Source: JARYLZ01 sp964388275
Lineage (GTDB): Bacteria > Bacteroidota > Ignavibacteria > SZUA-365
DNA length: 64,000 nucleotides
Assembly: GCA_964388275.1 (NCBI GenBank)
Contig: CAYLZD010000023.1
Location: 8,480-72,479, forward strand
Direction: 5' to 3'
The stretch's first letter is position 1; each line of letters begins with the position of its first letter. Made by a program: the position numbers and the translations under genes. The notes beneath the pieces are model-generated. The model was given only the letters and a program-made list of their open reading frames with translations. It was not told the origin of the DNA and searched no databases. Shown here piece after piece: positions 23,001-31,100 of the stretch.

Positions 23001-24097
23001 GCATCGCGGGGGCCGCATCGGGGAATGTCGCGGACGATTACGGAGCGGCAAGCGTGCGCAGCACGACGCTTGGATTCGCCACGGACATCGGCGCCGACGA
23101 ATTCAATACCAGCGCGATTCCACCCGTTGCCACGGCTTCCGGGATCCCGGTCGCGAACACGACCACTTATTACAGTTTCGCGGGTCAGAATCTCGCGAGC
23201 ATCACCTGGGGAAGCGGCGGCACGGTTCCCTCCGTGATTGAATTCCGTTACTACTCCGGAGATAATCCGCCGGCGCCTTTAACCGGAAACTACAGCAACG
23301 CATACGCGAACATCACCCAGTCGAGCGGCACGGGTTTCAGCTACGATATCACGTTCGGGTACTCGCACGCCTGGCTGGGCACGATAAGCTCGGAAGCCAA
23401 CATCCGTCTCGCCAAGCGCGACGGCGGCATCTGGAGTTTCCTCGGGACTTCAGCGGTGAACACCACCAATAAAACCGTGACACAAACAGGCTTGACCTCT
23501 TTCTCGGATTTCACGATGAGCGATGCCACGAATCCGCTGCCGGTGGAGTTGCTGGCTTTCAACGCGCAGTACCGCGGAACTTCGGTTCACTTGTCATGGA
23601 AGACGGCAAGCGAACTGAACACGCTTCGTTACGAGATCCAGCGCCGCACGGTCGGAGACTGGGAAGCGCTCGGCTCGGTAGACGCGCGAGGATCGGCGGA
23701 CACTCCCTTCGAATACTCTTACGCGGACTCGATACTGCCGCAGGCCGACCGGTATTTGTACAGACTCAAGATGATCGACCGCGACGGATCCTTCGAATAT
23801 TCGCGGGAAGTTCTCGTACAAGCGCTGAAGCCGGACGGTTTCCGCCTGTTCGTCAATTATCCGAATCCGTTCAATCCGTCCACCACAATATCGTTCTCGC
23901 TTCCCTCGGAGCAATTCGTCACCATCAGGGTGCTCGACGCCACCGGCCGCGAGGTTGAGCTTCTCCAAAGCGGCATGCTGCCGGCCGGCGTCCACTCGAG
24001 CTTGTTCTTCGCCCGGGACCTCCCCAGCGGCGTGTACACATGCGTGGTGACCGCGGGCGGCGAAGTGAGGACGGGGAGGATTGTGCTTGCGCGGTGA
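14057..24097 (+). CDS. giant T9SS-exported beta-helix surface protein (3346 residues)
   Basis: A 3346-residue secreted protein built of four large parallel beta-helix modules. After the signal peptide (residues 1-30, ending AEAQ), modules begin near residues 31, 800, 1442 and 2091 with LSGTYSI or related openings. They close near 690, 1290, 1942 and 3018 with D-I/V-G-A-D/Y-E. Inside them, rungs of about 22-30 residues repeat the motif T-x-Y-G-I-Y followed by N-N/T-I/V; roughly 30 such rungs can be counted. Linkers between modules look like Ig-like or BNR-type beta-sandwiches. Residues about 3190-3260 are fibronectin-like, and the end (from NYPNPFNPS, about 3266) is a T9SS sorting domain. Likely a cell-surface adhesin or glycan-binding protein; no catalytic residues were identified. 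The start has AGAGGAG. The stop codon is the first triplet of a heptamer microsatellite. Confidence 0.9.
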   Translation: MFKCSRFHFSVCLIAAAYFTLLAAPSAEAQLSGTYSIPGSSPTGYATIEAAIAALNTSGVGGAVVFNVAAGHTETFTTPTAGRITATGTSTNTITFQKSGGGNNPRVTAATGAGTADGIISIAGGDYFVFDGIDVQENSNNTASTAWMEWGYGVFVASASDASQNVTIRNCAITLNAASSSFGIRVFQNVVTTAGSSTTTLTPTAASGVIKDCAFYSNTITDGRYGIYIYGNSTASWYGSGNTVGVGGGNTITGFCNGGTGYGIFMYYQNDMTVANNSLSTTATTTLYAIYTNTGTAANVNIYNNNVSVTGSTTMYIIRNVAGSSGTTNTVNIYNNNLNNCVCTGTGTVYGIYSTGTPPTLNIYDNTLTNISGGSSVYGIYMSGTSVGSSYWYNNTVSGLSSTGTGTIYGIYHVVSSSTSPAKTYGNTVNNLSTGGTTVYGISAGSGVTHEVYKNRIYNLSTTSTSTSPAIRGIYVSSATSTTIYNNYISDITAPSGGSAAAPAVTGIYNNASSGDVNLYYNTVYLDASSSVSAFSSAAVYNNTGSNSTMRNNILVNASTPGTGFAVAHWRSSTTLTTYSTASNKNCYYAGMPGTSNLIYYDGTNSDQTLAAWQTRANPADGVSFTELPPFVNATTKPYDLHLSTVSPTACESGATALTGIDDDYDGNTRYGSTGYTGAGVAPDVGADEGNFTAQGCSGTPIGGTAVLTTMPLCTGSPAVLTVQGASSGSGIVYQWQESDDNGVTDPWSNAVGGSGATTTTYTSPNYTAAIYYRCVTTCTNSNQSTASTSVILSSGTAGLSGVYSINSTVATGGTNYQTFADAISALTNRGVCGPVTFNVASGSGPYTERLSITAIPGVSSTDTILFNGNGATLRFQPTSSNYTIVDLAGCSYITINNLNITGLDASYGIGVLLRNQAEYNRISNCTIDLTLIASTSSNSAFIATSNSVSSLGSSGNNASNCEFRNNTGLGSANGPYYGISIYGASASPATGHVIAGNTMQTYYYGIRLYYTASCQVIDNTIKDFYYYGMYLYYTTGAVIRGNDLYRPTRTTFTTTYGIYVYTSSTGNVVERNRIHNLFGGDPTATSTQYGIRVSEDATSGTENLVKNNLLYDLNGEGTLYALYSSGNYSRFYNNTVSIDNTSSSSTSTTYGMYSSVTAAPGPEFLNNCITISRGGTGTKYCIYVSSSSGQFTSNYNNLYLNAAAGTQNVGYKGAAYASLSLWQAQGYDANSVQADPLYENPAGGNFKPQEAALNNIAANLSTAGCMCVLDDITGAPRSTTPDIGAYEFTPMPMTFVSSTTTQTVTTPLVRGSTNQQIIGVQIVTTGSGSPLSATSFSFSTNGSSTAADIAGARLFYTGTSPNFATSTPVGAPVSNPSGTFVITGSQQLAAGTNHFWLTYDVSASATVNNVLDAECASLTVGTAQTPTVTAPSGSRLILGPLSGPYTVGTGGFFSDLNLAFSIIGQAGLGGNTTLNIISDITEPAMASLGEWTETPASSNYTLTIQPSGGSARTVSGNFASGAVIQINGADRVTIDGLNTGGNSLAISNTSTSTQAGIWIRSLGTGSGCNNVAVRNCTISCGSNTVTSFGILANGSSTVTTTVSSSDNDNLTIQNNTIKKALYGIYVKASTPGFNNSLSITGNTIGSTSTSDYIHYKGIDIQGATSPVISQNTIAGVFDDRDGYRVSGIEIGSDVTGAAVTRNNISNIKGLWYDASADDGNGAFGIKVTSTTNVTDLLIANNMIWDVLSAGYQDYKETQPYGIWLYGGSGVSIYFNSVYLYGSFTGFYSTSAACYINSTSVTGVDMRNNIFRNSISGPSGTASYAVSVPSGFVFSTINYNDYYASGTYGILGYYGANKTTLNDWRASSGQDAASIAVDPSFVSTSNLHIGSGSTPNQLESGGAVITGLAVDIDGDVRPGPASSSNGGAVRPDIGADEFDGALLDLFPPEIVYTPLMNSPTGSSRVLTGFATITDVLGVNVSSGTRPRIYYKKSTDANTYVGNTSTDNGWKWTEASNTVSPFSFTIDYSLINGGSVSTGDLIQYFVVAQDVATTPNVGANTATFNSAPTSVDLTSGNFPAGGAINSYSIAGYLSGTISVGSGQTFTSLTGSGGFFELINKSILSGDVVASITSDLTEDGTNALKPWAESGAGNWRIQIQPNSAANRTISGSVAGSMIRIDGASRLTIDGSNLGTGRYLIFRNTNTSYPTLELLNNAASNRILNSVIEGGNTDAASGVVVFGTASTGNSNNGIVGCEIRDRSDVTAAPVNLVHSLSALNTADTLKNNLMHDFTGYGVSIPTAGSGDNWRIMSNGFYQTASRSASSRAISLLSGNGHAITANNIGGSAADRSGSPWLTSSSMYGIYLAPGTTSQTQVSQNIIGNIQSSGFYGIYCTGGDVSIAGNRMGHSSASSDTIFVSGSTYGIYNSGAATFTAANDTIGYITGSSLLYLLYSTTGDNTFTGNLITHISGGSTTYGIYVTGSGTNLISGNTLNDVSNTSTFYGIYVPGTGMSAITGNTLSQLSTSSTMYALYTSGSGAHTTTSTNTVSGINSGSTTYVIYATGTTPTRVISDNTIQDVNLSQTSTNTLAGMYITASGTNTVTGNTIQRLSQKSSSTTQTAALYGIYVTNGSWISALNNNIDSLVNRTCQGSTRGIYISGGSGARLSGNTISRLWSQNDETPPVMKQGSVGGMIANAGLDTLENNTVFSLHTAYDTTTTSTFTSAYGIDLASSSVNGIVRGNLIYNVVNHNAGTKKTYTSLLLIEGTGAGTVVEKNRMYGLVTMGTGVSTGTPPDNAPPIASAVEISGAANAIYTNNEISVGDEIGNEAIVIGFDDLSTGSSAYYYNSVYVGGANSSGASRSAAYAREGAGTSYATSTLTNNLFYNKRSGGTGGHYAVMNPGGSTGWSAADFNLLVSSSASTIGLWSTTDCNFAAWKTQSGGDTYSLSTDAASLTSTRLFTSPGTADLSIVTANPECWYVNGKGIAGAASGNVADDYGAASVRSTTLGFATDIGADEFNTSAIPPVATASGIPVANTTTYYSFAGQNLASITWGSGGTVPSVIEFRYYSGDNPPAPLTGNYSNAYANITQSSGTGFSYDITFGYSHAWLGTISSEANIRLAKRDGGIWSFLGTSAVNTTNKTVTQTGLTSFSDFTMSDATNPLPVELLAFNAQYRGTSVHLSWKTASELNTLRYEIQRRTVGDWEALGSVDARGSADTPFEYSYADSILPQADRYLYRLKMIDRDGSFEYSREVLVQALKPDGFRLFVNYPNPFNPSTTISFSLPSEQFVTIRVLDATGREVELLQSGMLPAGVHSSLFFARDLPSGVYTCVVTAGGEVRTGRIVLAR

Positions 24098-24164
24098 AGG
24101 GTGAAGAGTAAATAGTGAAGAGTGAAGAGTGAAGAGTGAAGAGTGAAGAGTGAAGAGTGAGGGG
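24095..24164. repeat. heptanucleotide microsatellite overlapping the giant gene's stop codon
   Basis: Ten 7-base units: TGAAGGG, TGAAGAG, the variant TAAATAG, six of TGAAGAG, then TGAGGGG. The TGA stop codon of the 14057 gene is the first triplet of the array. It is related to the arrays at 3143 and 45854. Confidence 0.9.
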
Positions 24165-24186
24165 CGCGGGGGACCGCGCCCCTCAC
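24157..24186. terminator. 12-bp perfect hairpin between convergent genes
   Basis: GTGAGGGGCGCG and CGCGCCCCTCAC pair perfectly around a 6-base loop. The hairpin lies between the converging ends of the giant gene and the helix-hairpin-helix gene and partly overlaps the microsatellite. There is no T-run on either side, so it may act as a bidirectional, rho-assisted or weak terminator. Confidence 0.45.
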
Positions 24187-24299
24187 ACTATGCTTGGATA
24201 GAATTCCGATCCCGGTTTTCCTCTCTCTCATTTCTCAAACCCTTCGTTCCCTGCGCTCCCCCATGTTTTATTTCCTCCTCCTCCGCAACCTCCTCCATA

Positions 24300-26327
24300 T
24301 CACAACCTCATCTCCACACCAGCTCCCACCTTAGTCACCGCGTCCCCCTCCACCGCGTCATTTCCGCTTCCGATCTCCCTCTCCCCGTACCGAATGCCCC
24401 TCGATATCTTCCCCGCCACCTCCAGTCCTTTGAAAGGCGACACCCGCAACAACACATACGCCTGCATACCTTGGCCGTACAGGGCCGGATTTGACGCCAC
24501 GCCGGGCAGATCGCGCTCATAGGCGTAGATGCGCCCATCCCAGGAATCCGTGTCGTAAAGCGCCAGCCGACCGTCGATCGACATCCACTTGAAAGGGGAG
24601 AGGCGGAGATCGGCCATCAGCAACAGGCCTCTTGAACGCGGCAGTCCGCAGGGCTGCACGACATCGGAGCAATCTATCCGCAACCGGATCTCCGCATCCT
24701 TGAGGGGATAACTCCTGGACTCGACAAGGAATCCGGCGGCGCGCCGGCGAGCCACGGCACGCAACCCACGGCCCTCGATATCGACTGCCGAAAAGCCGGC
24801 GTCCTTGGACTCGTGCCGCAAGCGGAAGCGCAACTCGGTTTTTTGTTTGGTATCCCAGGAAAGTTCCAGAAAACGCTCGCTGCCTGACGAGGGCACATCC
24901 ACGAAGTACGTGGGAGCCGGAAAGCGAAATTGGTCGAAATAGGCGCGAAGCTCGATGGAGCGGGATAAGCGGTATGCGAGTCCGAAATACACGCCATGCT
25001 CGTTCTGCGTGCGTCCGTTAGCTTCGCCGAAGGCATGGCCGTGCGGCGCAGCAAAGTCCTCGGGATATAAACGGAAGACGATCGCGGCGCGCAACCTTCC
25101 CGAGGGCGACATCGAAACGGCGGCCGCGCCGCCGAAACGACCGTTCTGCAGGCGTCCGGCTTCGGCGGACACGCTCCAACAGCCGCCGCCGGCGGAAAAT
25201 TCGAAACCCAGAGCCGAAGCGCGGGCTCCGCCGAAAGCCCACGGGGATACGGCGTTCAGAGGCGCGGAAAAACGACATATATATCCGGATATTCCCCCGG
25301 CGATGTCGACTCCGCCCGTCCGCATGCTGAGGCCCGCTCGCGCTCCGGCGATATCCTCGGATGCCGCGGAGCGCTTGTTCAGCTCGGAAACGGTGCGATG
25401 CAGGCCGCTCTCGTCGATCGAAACAAGCAGTCCCGTCGCCGAATCCAGGGCGCCGTCCATTGTCCGCCGCCCCGCGAAGGCCGCGAAAGAAACAATCCCG
25501 CTGACCGCCCTGAAAGCGGCCCCTCTGAAGCTCATGCCCGAGGACTGCAGCGCGGGTGACGGCGAACCGCTTCCGTGTCGGACCGCGTTCATGATATCTC
25601 CGCCTTTCGAAAATCCGGACGGGCGCCAGAGCAGGACGCCCTGACCTTGCGATATGTTGAAATCTCCGATCAGAAGGCGGTCGAACATCCACCTGCGATC
25701 TGCCGTCAGCGCGAAACGAATGCGATCGGCCGTCGAGGTCTCTCCCGGATCGCGCGTAATGAGAACTCCGGCCCGCAAGTCCCGGCCGACGTCGACATCG
25801 AGGCGGTTGTACAAGCGCTCGGGCGGGCCGGCATAGGCGCCGTTCCTGAAGCCTTTCCTGAGCGGGTAATCGCGCTGCAAACGACTGCGCAGCCTCGCCG
25901 TGACGCCGTCCGGTTCCTGCGCTTTCGCCGGGGCGGCGCGTCCCGGTCTCGAGAGATAGCACGCTCTCTTCAGAAACGCCATTCGCCTGTCGTCGATGCC
26001 GGTCAGCGACTGCGCTTGTTCCCAACTGACGAAGCGTCCGATCGTACGGCGAGCATCCAAGAGCCTTCTGATTTCCTCAGGCGAAAGAAAGGCCAATCCT
26101 GACAGATCTCCACGGCGCGCCTTGTTCAAGTCGATAGGGTTTTCGAACTGTTGCTCCATCTCCTCTATCATGGCTTCGCCCGCGCTTTCGTCGCTCTGGG
26201 CTTCCAGAGAGGATTCGATCAGCAGTTCCGGCTGCCGGAACAGACCGTCGTCCTGCGCGTTTGCGGCAGCCGGGAACAGCGATGCCGCGATGATGATTGA
26301 TGACTTGAACCCGGTATGCCGGCGCAT
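24300..26327 (-). CDS. helix-hairpin-helix domain protein with predicted outer-membrane beta-barrel
   Basis: A 675-residue exported protein with a signal peptide (residues 1-24, ending ANAQ). An N-terminal segment (about 60-135) holds helix-hairpin-helix-like repeats, including PIDLNKARRGDLSGLAFLS and SWEQAQSLTGIDD, similar to ComEA-type motifs. From about residue 150 to the end, alternating hydrophobic strands with aromatic girdles suggest a large beta-barrel, and the chain ends in a beta-strand (GAGVEMRL). Proteins of this architecture are common and uncharacterised in Bacteroidota and relatives. A role at the outer membrane is inferred; DNA binding or uptake is possible because of the HhH motifs. 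The ribosome-binding site AAGGGAG precedes the ATG. Confidence 0.8.
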   Translation of the reverse strand: MRRHTGFKSSIIIAASLFPAAANAQDDGLFRQPELLIESSLEAQSDESAGEAMIEEMEQQFENPIDLNKARRGDLSGLAFLSPEEIRRLLDARRTIGRFVSWEQAQSLTGIDDRRMAFLKRACYLSRPGRAAPAKAQEPDGVTARLRSRLQRDYPLRKGFRNGAYAGPPERLYNRLDVDVGRDLRAGVLITRDPGETSTADRIRFALTADRRWMFDRLLIGDFNISQGQGVLLWRPSGFSKGGDIMNAVRHGSGSPSPALQSSGMSFRGAAFRAVSGIVSFAAFAGRRTMDGALDSATGLLVSIDESGLHRTVSELNKRSAASEDIAGARAGLSMRTGGVDIAGGISGYICRFSAPLNAVSPWAFGGARASALGFEFSAGGGCWSVSAEAGRLQNGRFGGAAAVSMSPSGRLRAAIVFRLYPEDFAAPHGHAFGEANGRTQNEHGVYFGLAYRLSRSIELRAYFDQFRFPAPTYFVDVPSSGSERFLELSWDTKQKTELRFRLRHESKDAGFSAVDIEGRGLRAVARRRAAGFLVESRSYPLKDAEIRLRIDCSDVVQPCGLPRSRGLLLMADLRLSPFKWMSIDGRLALYDTDSWDGRIYAYERDLPGVASNPALYGQGMQAYVLLRVSPFKGLEVAGKISRGIRYGEREIGSGNDAVEGDAVTKVGAGVEMRL

Positions 26328-26502
26328 TTTCTCTCCCTTCTTGTGGTGCCGCCGCCTGCTTGTACGCGGCGTTCAGCGACATTGTTCCCTTTCGATTCTT
26401 CGAGGGATGAGTCAGGAGGTCCTGCGCCGGTCGCATGGAACCGGCAAACCGACTGTCGACGGATGGGAGAACGCGGTGAGGATCGTACCGGGTTCCGGCG
26501 TA

Positions 26503-27477
26503 TCAACCGGTTTTGACGCTTTCGATGTCGAGTTCGTCGATTCGCACCCTCAAGCGATTTTGAAAAGCGAACGCGACGACGATTCCGATCAGCACGGCAT
26601 ACCACAGAGTGCATGCGCGTATTACGAACGTGGACGCCACCGCAACGTCCTTTGAAGCTCCCGCGAGCATGGACAGTCCGGTCAGGCTCCCTTCAGTGGT
26701 GCCCAGACCCCCGGGCAGCATGCTAACGGCGCCGATTACCGTTGAAAACGCGTATATGAATGACGCTTTGAAAACAGTCACGGGCGCGTCGAATTCGCGC
26801 AAGGTCAGCCAGAAGGCGAAGCACTCGAAAAACCACGATCCGATGCTGATGAGGACTGACCACGCAAGTGGTTTCGGCCTGACGAGCTGATAAACGCTTT
26901 CATAGGCCGATTCGGCATGACCTGAAAAACGCCCTAAATAGGGCAAACGGGAGAAAACGGCCAACAGCCGCAGCGAGCCCGCTTTCCAGGACAGAAGGGC
27001 TGTGACGCCGGCAAAGAAAACCGCGAACGCGAGCACCAGGGACCGGGCGTAGCCGAACACGAAAGCCCCTGCGAGTATGATCACCGTAAGCCCGATGAAA
27101 TCGGTCAGACGTTCCGCGAGAATAACCGGCGCGGATCTGGTGATCGAGGTCCCGTTGACTTCCTTGAGCAGATAGGACTTGAGCACCTCTCCCAGTTTGC
27201 CGGGAGTGACGGCCATCATGAAGGCCGCGAGAAAAATGATGAGATTCTTTCCCGGCGCCGGCCGAATATCGAGCACTTTCGTATAGTAATCCCATTTCCA
27301 GAATCGGAACGCATAATTTGCGGACGCGCAGCCGAGTATCAGCGGAAGTGACCACCAGGAAAAGCGGGTAAAAGCCGAGGCGAGCTTCTCCGCGTCGGCG
27401 AATACCGCAAGGGCGATGAACACGGCAGCGCCCAGCGCCAGCGACAGCAGCAGCCGCCGCCTAAATTTCGTCTTCAC
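26503..27477 (-). CDS. YbhN-like integral membrane protein (LPG synthase transmembrane domain)
   Basis: A 324-residue inner-membrane protein with about eight hydrophobic segments, of the UPF0104/lysylphosphatidylglycerol-synthase transmembrane family (PF03706). Members include lipid flippase-type domains and stand-alone YbhN proteins of uncertain function. Typical motifs are YAFRFWKWDYY, MAVTPGKLGEVLKSYLL and SMLPGGLGTTEGSL. The proposed start is GTG at 27477, which overlaps the end of maf by 17 bases and removes a long non-membrane extension that the open frame would allow. Translation is probably coupled to maf. The C-terminus is short and polar, without the catalytic GNAT-like domain of MprF, so aminoacyl transfer is not expected. 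Confidence 0.85.
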   Translation of the reverse strand: MKTKFRRRLLLSLALGAAVFIALAVFADAEKLASAFTRFSWWSLPLILGCASANYAFRFWKWDYYTKVLDIRPAPGKNLIIFLAAFMMAVTPGKLGEVLKSYLLKEVNGTSITRSAPVILAERLTDFIGLTVIILAGAFVFGYARSLVLAFAVFFAGVTALLSWKAGSLRLLAVFSRLPYLGRFSGHAESAYESVYQLVRPKPLAWSVLISIGSWFFECFAFWLTLREFDAPVTVFKASFIYAFSTVIGAVSMLPGGLGTTEGSLTGLSMLAGASKDVAVASTFVIRACTLWYAVLIGIVVAFAFQNRLRVRIDELDIESVKTG

Positions 27478-28066
27478 AGTCGCGGCGTCCGTTCGTGGTG
27501 AACGCGTTGTATGTGCAGTAGAAATGGGACAGGGGAAGACCGACCACGTTGTAGTAATCGCCGTTGATGCGCTTGACGAAGACGGCGCCGAAATCATCCT
27601 GTATTCCGTACCCCCCGGCCTTGTCCATCGGACTGCCGCCTTCCACATATGCGAGTATCTCATCAGTGCCGAGACGGCGAAACCAGACCTCCGTGCACTC
27701 GAATTCGGTGACGGTGCGCCAGGAAGGCAGTTCCAGAAGCGAAAAGCCCGTGTAGACTTCGTGGCGCTGCCCGCTGAGACGCTGCAACATGCGGACGGCT
27801 TCGTCTTTCCCGGCCGGTTTGGTCAGGATTTCACCGTTGATCACAACAATCGTGTCGGCGCCCAGGACTATGCCCGAAGGGAACTTGAAGCCGACATCGC
27901 GCGCCTTGCGCTCCGCGAGTATGCGGACGTGCTCTTCCGGACTTACATCGTCGATTATGGTTTCGTCGATGGAACTGGGCATTATGTGAAAATGCAGCCC
28001 GATCTGTTTCAGCAACTCCCTTCTTCTGGGAGACATGGAGGCGAGTATCAGGTGCGGTGGTTGCAT
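27461..28066 (-). CDS. maf: Maf-like nucleoside triphosphate pyrophosphatase
   Basis: Maf proteins hydrolyse dTTP, UTP or modified nucleoside triphosphates to the monophosphate and pyrophosphate, as a house-cleaning function in the cytoplasm. The 201 residues match the family length. Visible motifs are LILASMSPRRRELL at the N-terminus (the phosphate-binding SxSPRR), IVLGADTIV with its catalytic Asp, KPAGKDEAVRMLQRLSG, and DKAGGYGIQ near residue 160. The open frame extends to a TTG at 28090. The ATG at 28066 gives the standard Maf N-terminus; ATG 28075 is an alternative, and neither has a clear ribosome-binding site. It follows the large kinase gene by about 90 bases and overlaps the YbhN-like gene. 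Confidence 0.93.
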   Translation of the reverse strand: MQPPHLILASMSPRRRELLKQIGLHFHIMPSSIDETIIDDVSPEEHVRILAERKARDVGFKFPSGIVLGADTIVVINGEILTKPAGKDEAVRMLQRLSGQRHEVYTGFSLLELPSWRTVTEFECTEVWFRRLGTDEILAYVEGGSPMDKAGGYGIQDDFGAVFVKRINGDYYNVVGLPLSHFYCTYNAFTTNGRRDCEDEI

Positions 28067-28158
28067 GTGCTGCATTTCGGATGCGGACAATCATGAAATT
28101 TACGAAAGACGGCGAAAAGAGAAAACCTTCCCGCTCACTCCTCGCGCGTTTTCAGTCG

Positions 28159-31100
28159 TCAGGTCCCGTCGGGCGGATCTTCCGGACAGGTGGACGGCGC
28201 CGACACGGGCAGGCGTACGATGACCACGGCGCCTGCGCCGGGTTCGCTCTCGATACGGATGCTCCCGCCGGTGTCGTCTACAATGCGTTTAACGATGGCC
28301 AGGCCGAGTCCCATGCCCTCGGTCTTGGTGGAGAAGTTCGGTTCGAAAATGCGCTGCAGGGCGGCAGGGTGTATTCCGATGCCTGTATCCGATATTCTGA
28401 TCTCGATTCCGCCGGGTACAGGCTCCGCCGTGATGGAGATCGAGCCCTTGACATCGATCGCTTGCGCCGAGTTCCGCAGTATGTTGGTGAACGCCCTCGA
28501 GAGCTCCTCCCGATCGGCGATCACCGGGGGCAGCTGCGCGTCGATGGAGACGTCGACTGTGATATTGTCGTCATGTCCGAACAGCGCCGCGGTTTCCCTC
28601 AGAATCGCGCCTATGTCGACCTCCGTCGGCTTTCTGAGGGGCATACGCGCGAAACGGGAGAATTCATCGCTGATCCGGGCGAGAGTGTCGACCTGATCGA
28701 TTATTACGCCAAGCACCGCGGAAATAATCTCGTCAATATTCGGGGCCTTGTCGATCCGTGCTCTCTGCAGATGCTGAGCGGCAAGTTTCATCGGCGTCAA
28801 CGGATTACGAATCTCGTGCGCTACTTGTTTGGCCATCTCCTTCCACGCCAGGTCGCGTTCGGCCGCAGCCAGCAAATCCCTGCTGCGTTGAAGTTGATCG
28901 GTCATCGCGTTGAAAGACAGCATCAGATCCTTGATCTCGGCCGAGGCCGCCATGTCCACCCGCCTGTGAAGGTCGCCGCCCGCAATGTCTTGGGTGGCGG
29001 CGGTGAGCTCGCTCAGAGGTCTCGATATCTGCCGGGCCAGAACCCGGCTGACTCCCAGCACCAGCAGCGCTATCAGAACCGTCCCCAGAAGTATGGTCGC
29101 GGACGCCCTCATCGACGCCTTCTCCGCCTTAGCTTGCTCGAAAAGCGTAGGGGAGGACAGGATCACCGCCGGACGCCCGCTGCTGTCCCTCAACGCCAGA
29201 TAGCCGACGAGGTATGCGAGATCGGATATCTTCTCGGTGGTCATGTGGAATTCCGCCCCGCGCACTGCTATGGCGAGAAACGCCTCTGGCGGCAAACGCG
29301 GGGACAGCAGGCCGGCCGTATACAGTTCCGGCCGGCTGGAAGCCAGAAGGGCCGGCCCCGCGAAAACGGAGACCTCCCTGCCTGTTCGTGTGGCGGCGTC
29401 GATGCAGATGTCGTCTCGCGCGGCCGAGGCGATGCCGGCCGGATTGTCGGCTCCGGCGGCTTCGGCGAGATTTGCTTTCAACGCGTTCAGATCGTCCAGC
29501 AACTGCGCCTCAGCCTGCCGGCGCTGCTCCTCCGTGACGAAACTTCTCGCGGTCAGCCACACCAGAAGGAGGGGAATCGCCGCGGCGGCGAGTATCGCAA
29601 GCTGCAGCCGGGAAGCGAAACGAAATTCCAGCCGCCATCGCACAGGCCGCTTCAACAGCCGCATTGAGGCGGAGGCTGCCGCCGACAGGCAGAGAAAGAA
29701 CAGTCCGATACGCAGATAGCGATAAACCGTGAACACGAATTCCCCCGCACCCATCGATATGCAAAGCGCTTCGCCGTTCCCGGCTTCGCCCAGCTTCACG
29801 AATAAGGCGGGCCTCGGGCCGTCCGGGGTGGGCAATTGACTCCAGCTCCGATCCTTGCCGGCGAGGAAATCGGACCGGACTTCTGCCGGCAGCACCGGAA
29901 TATGCGGCAGCATCGGATCGGATGTGGCCAGCAGTATTCCGTCGCCGAATGTGCTGATCGAAAGACGATCCTCCGGCGCAACGCCCTCGGGTATCGCGTC
30001 GCTGCGCAGCAGATCCACTTCGGATGACGTCAGCACTAGAGGATCGAGAGCTTCCACTATGACCGCGATCCTGAGTGGGCTTCCGTTTTTCGAAGCCGTG
30101 GTCAGCGACGATACAGCGTAAGCCCGTCGTCTCGGATCGTCTTCGGGGCGGACTTGAACCGTCGTGTCCGTCGGCGAAGAAAGTATGCCGGCCAGCGGAC
30201 CAGTATCGAGCGCGCGGGGGTGAATGCCCACGCTGAACCGCGACACGAGCGTTCCGTCCGTTCCGGATATCTGCACAGCGGAATTGTTCCGTTCCGCGGC
30301 CAGAGCCGATCGCGCCCACATGCCGAAAGCCCGGCTTGTGTTAGCTCCCTCGAGACTGTTCCCGATGTTCTGTTCCACCGCCACTTCGGCCGCGATTTCA
30401 GCGGCCGCTTGCCCGGCAAGCAGCATCGACCAGGCATCCACCGGTCTCGCCAGGCGGTCGGCTATGGCCTCGATCTCCCCGCGCCGCTTCTCGTTCATGA
30501 ATTGCTGCAGAAGCGTTCCGACGACAAGCGTGGTCGCCGCAACGAGCATTGCCGCGCGTAGCGAAGGCCGCCGAGCGATGAGCTTCCGCACCGTAGAAGG
30601 CGCGTACGGCGCCGCCGCGAAAAGTATGCTCAGGATTGCGTACCAGTGAGGCGGGATCAGCCGGTCCCTCGTGACGGCAAGGAATAGAATAACGGAGACG
30701 ACCGATACCAGCATAGCCGCCGCGAAATCGCGTCGCGTCCCGCCATGAACTCTCAACAGGCGCACCGAGATCCATGCTCCGGTTATCGATCCCGCGGTGA
30801 GCAGAAAGGCGTTGAACATCATCAGCACGAACAGGGGATCGTCGAAGAACGGAGACAGGGTGTCGTAATTGAACGAGGCGTCCGTTACGAAGCTCTTCAG
30901 AGACGCCGTGAGACCTCGCATCGCGAACGGAAATGCCAGAAGAACGGGAGCCTTCCGGAATGCGAGGGACAACCGGATTTCCGAAGCGCCTGCGGTCCCG
31001 GACAGGTTCAACGCGATGGTGATTGCGGCCGTGAAAGTCAGAAGAGTGATCGTGAGTTCGCCTATCGAACTGACAAGGCCTCCACCCAGGGATGAAGCGA

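Noticed and set aside
24095..24164. Heptamer array as CRISPR or coding repeat
   Set aside because: Seven-base units without spacers, starting with the stop codon, and with stops in all plus-strand frames.
28057..29667. A 536-codon plus-strand frame over the kinase gene
   Set aside because: It lies antisense to the HAMP, phosphoacceptor and ATPase domains, which are unmistakable on the minus strand.
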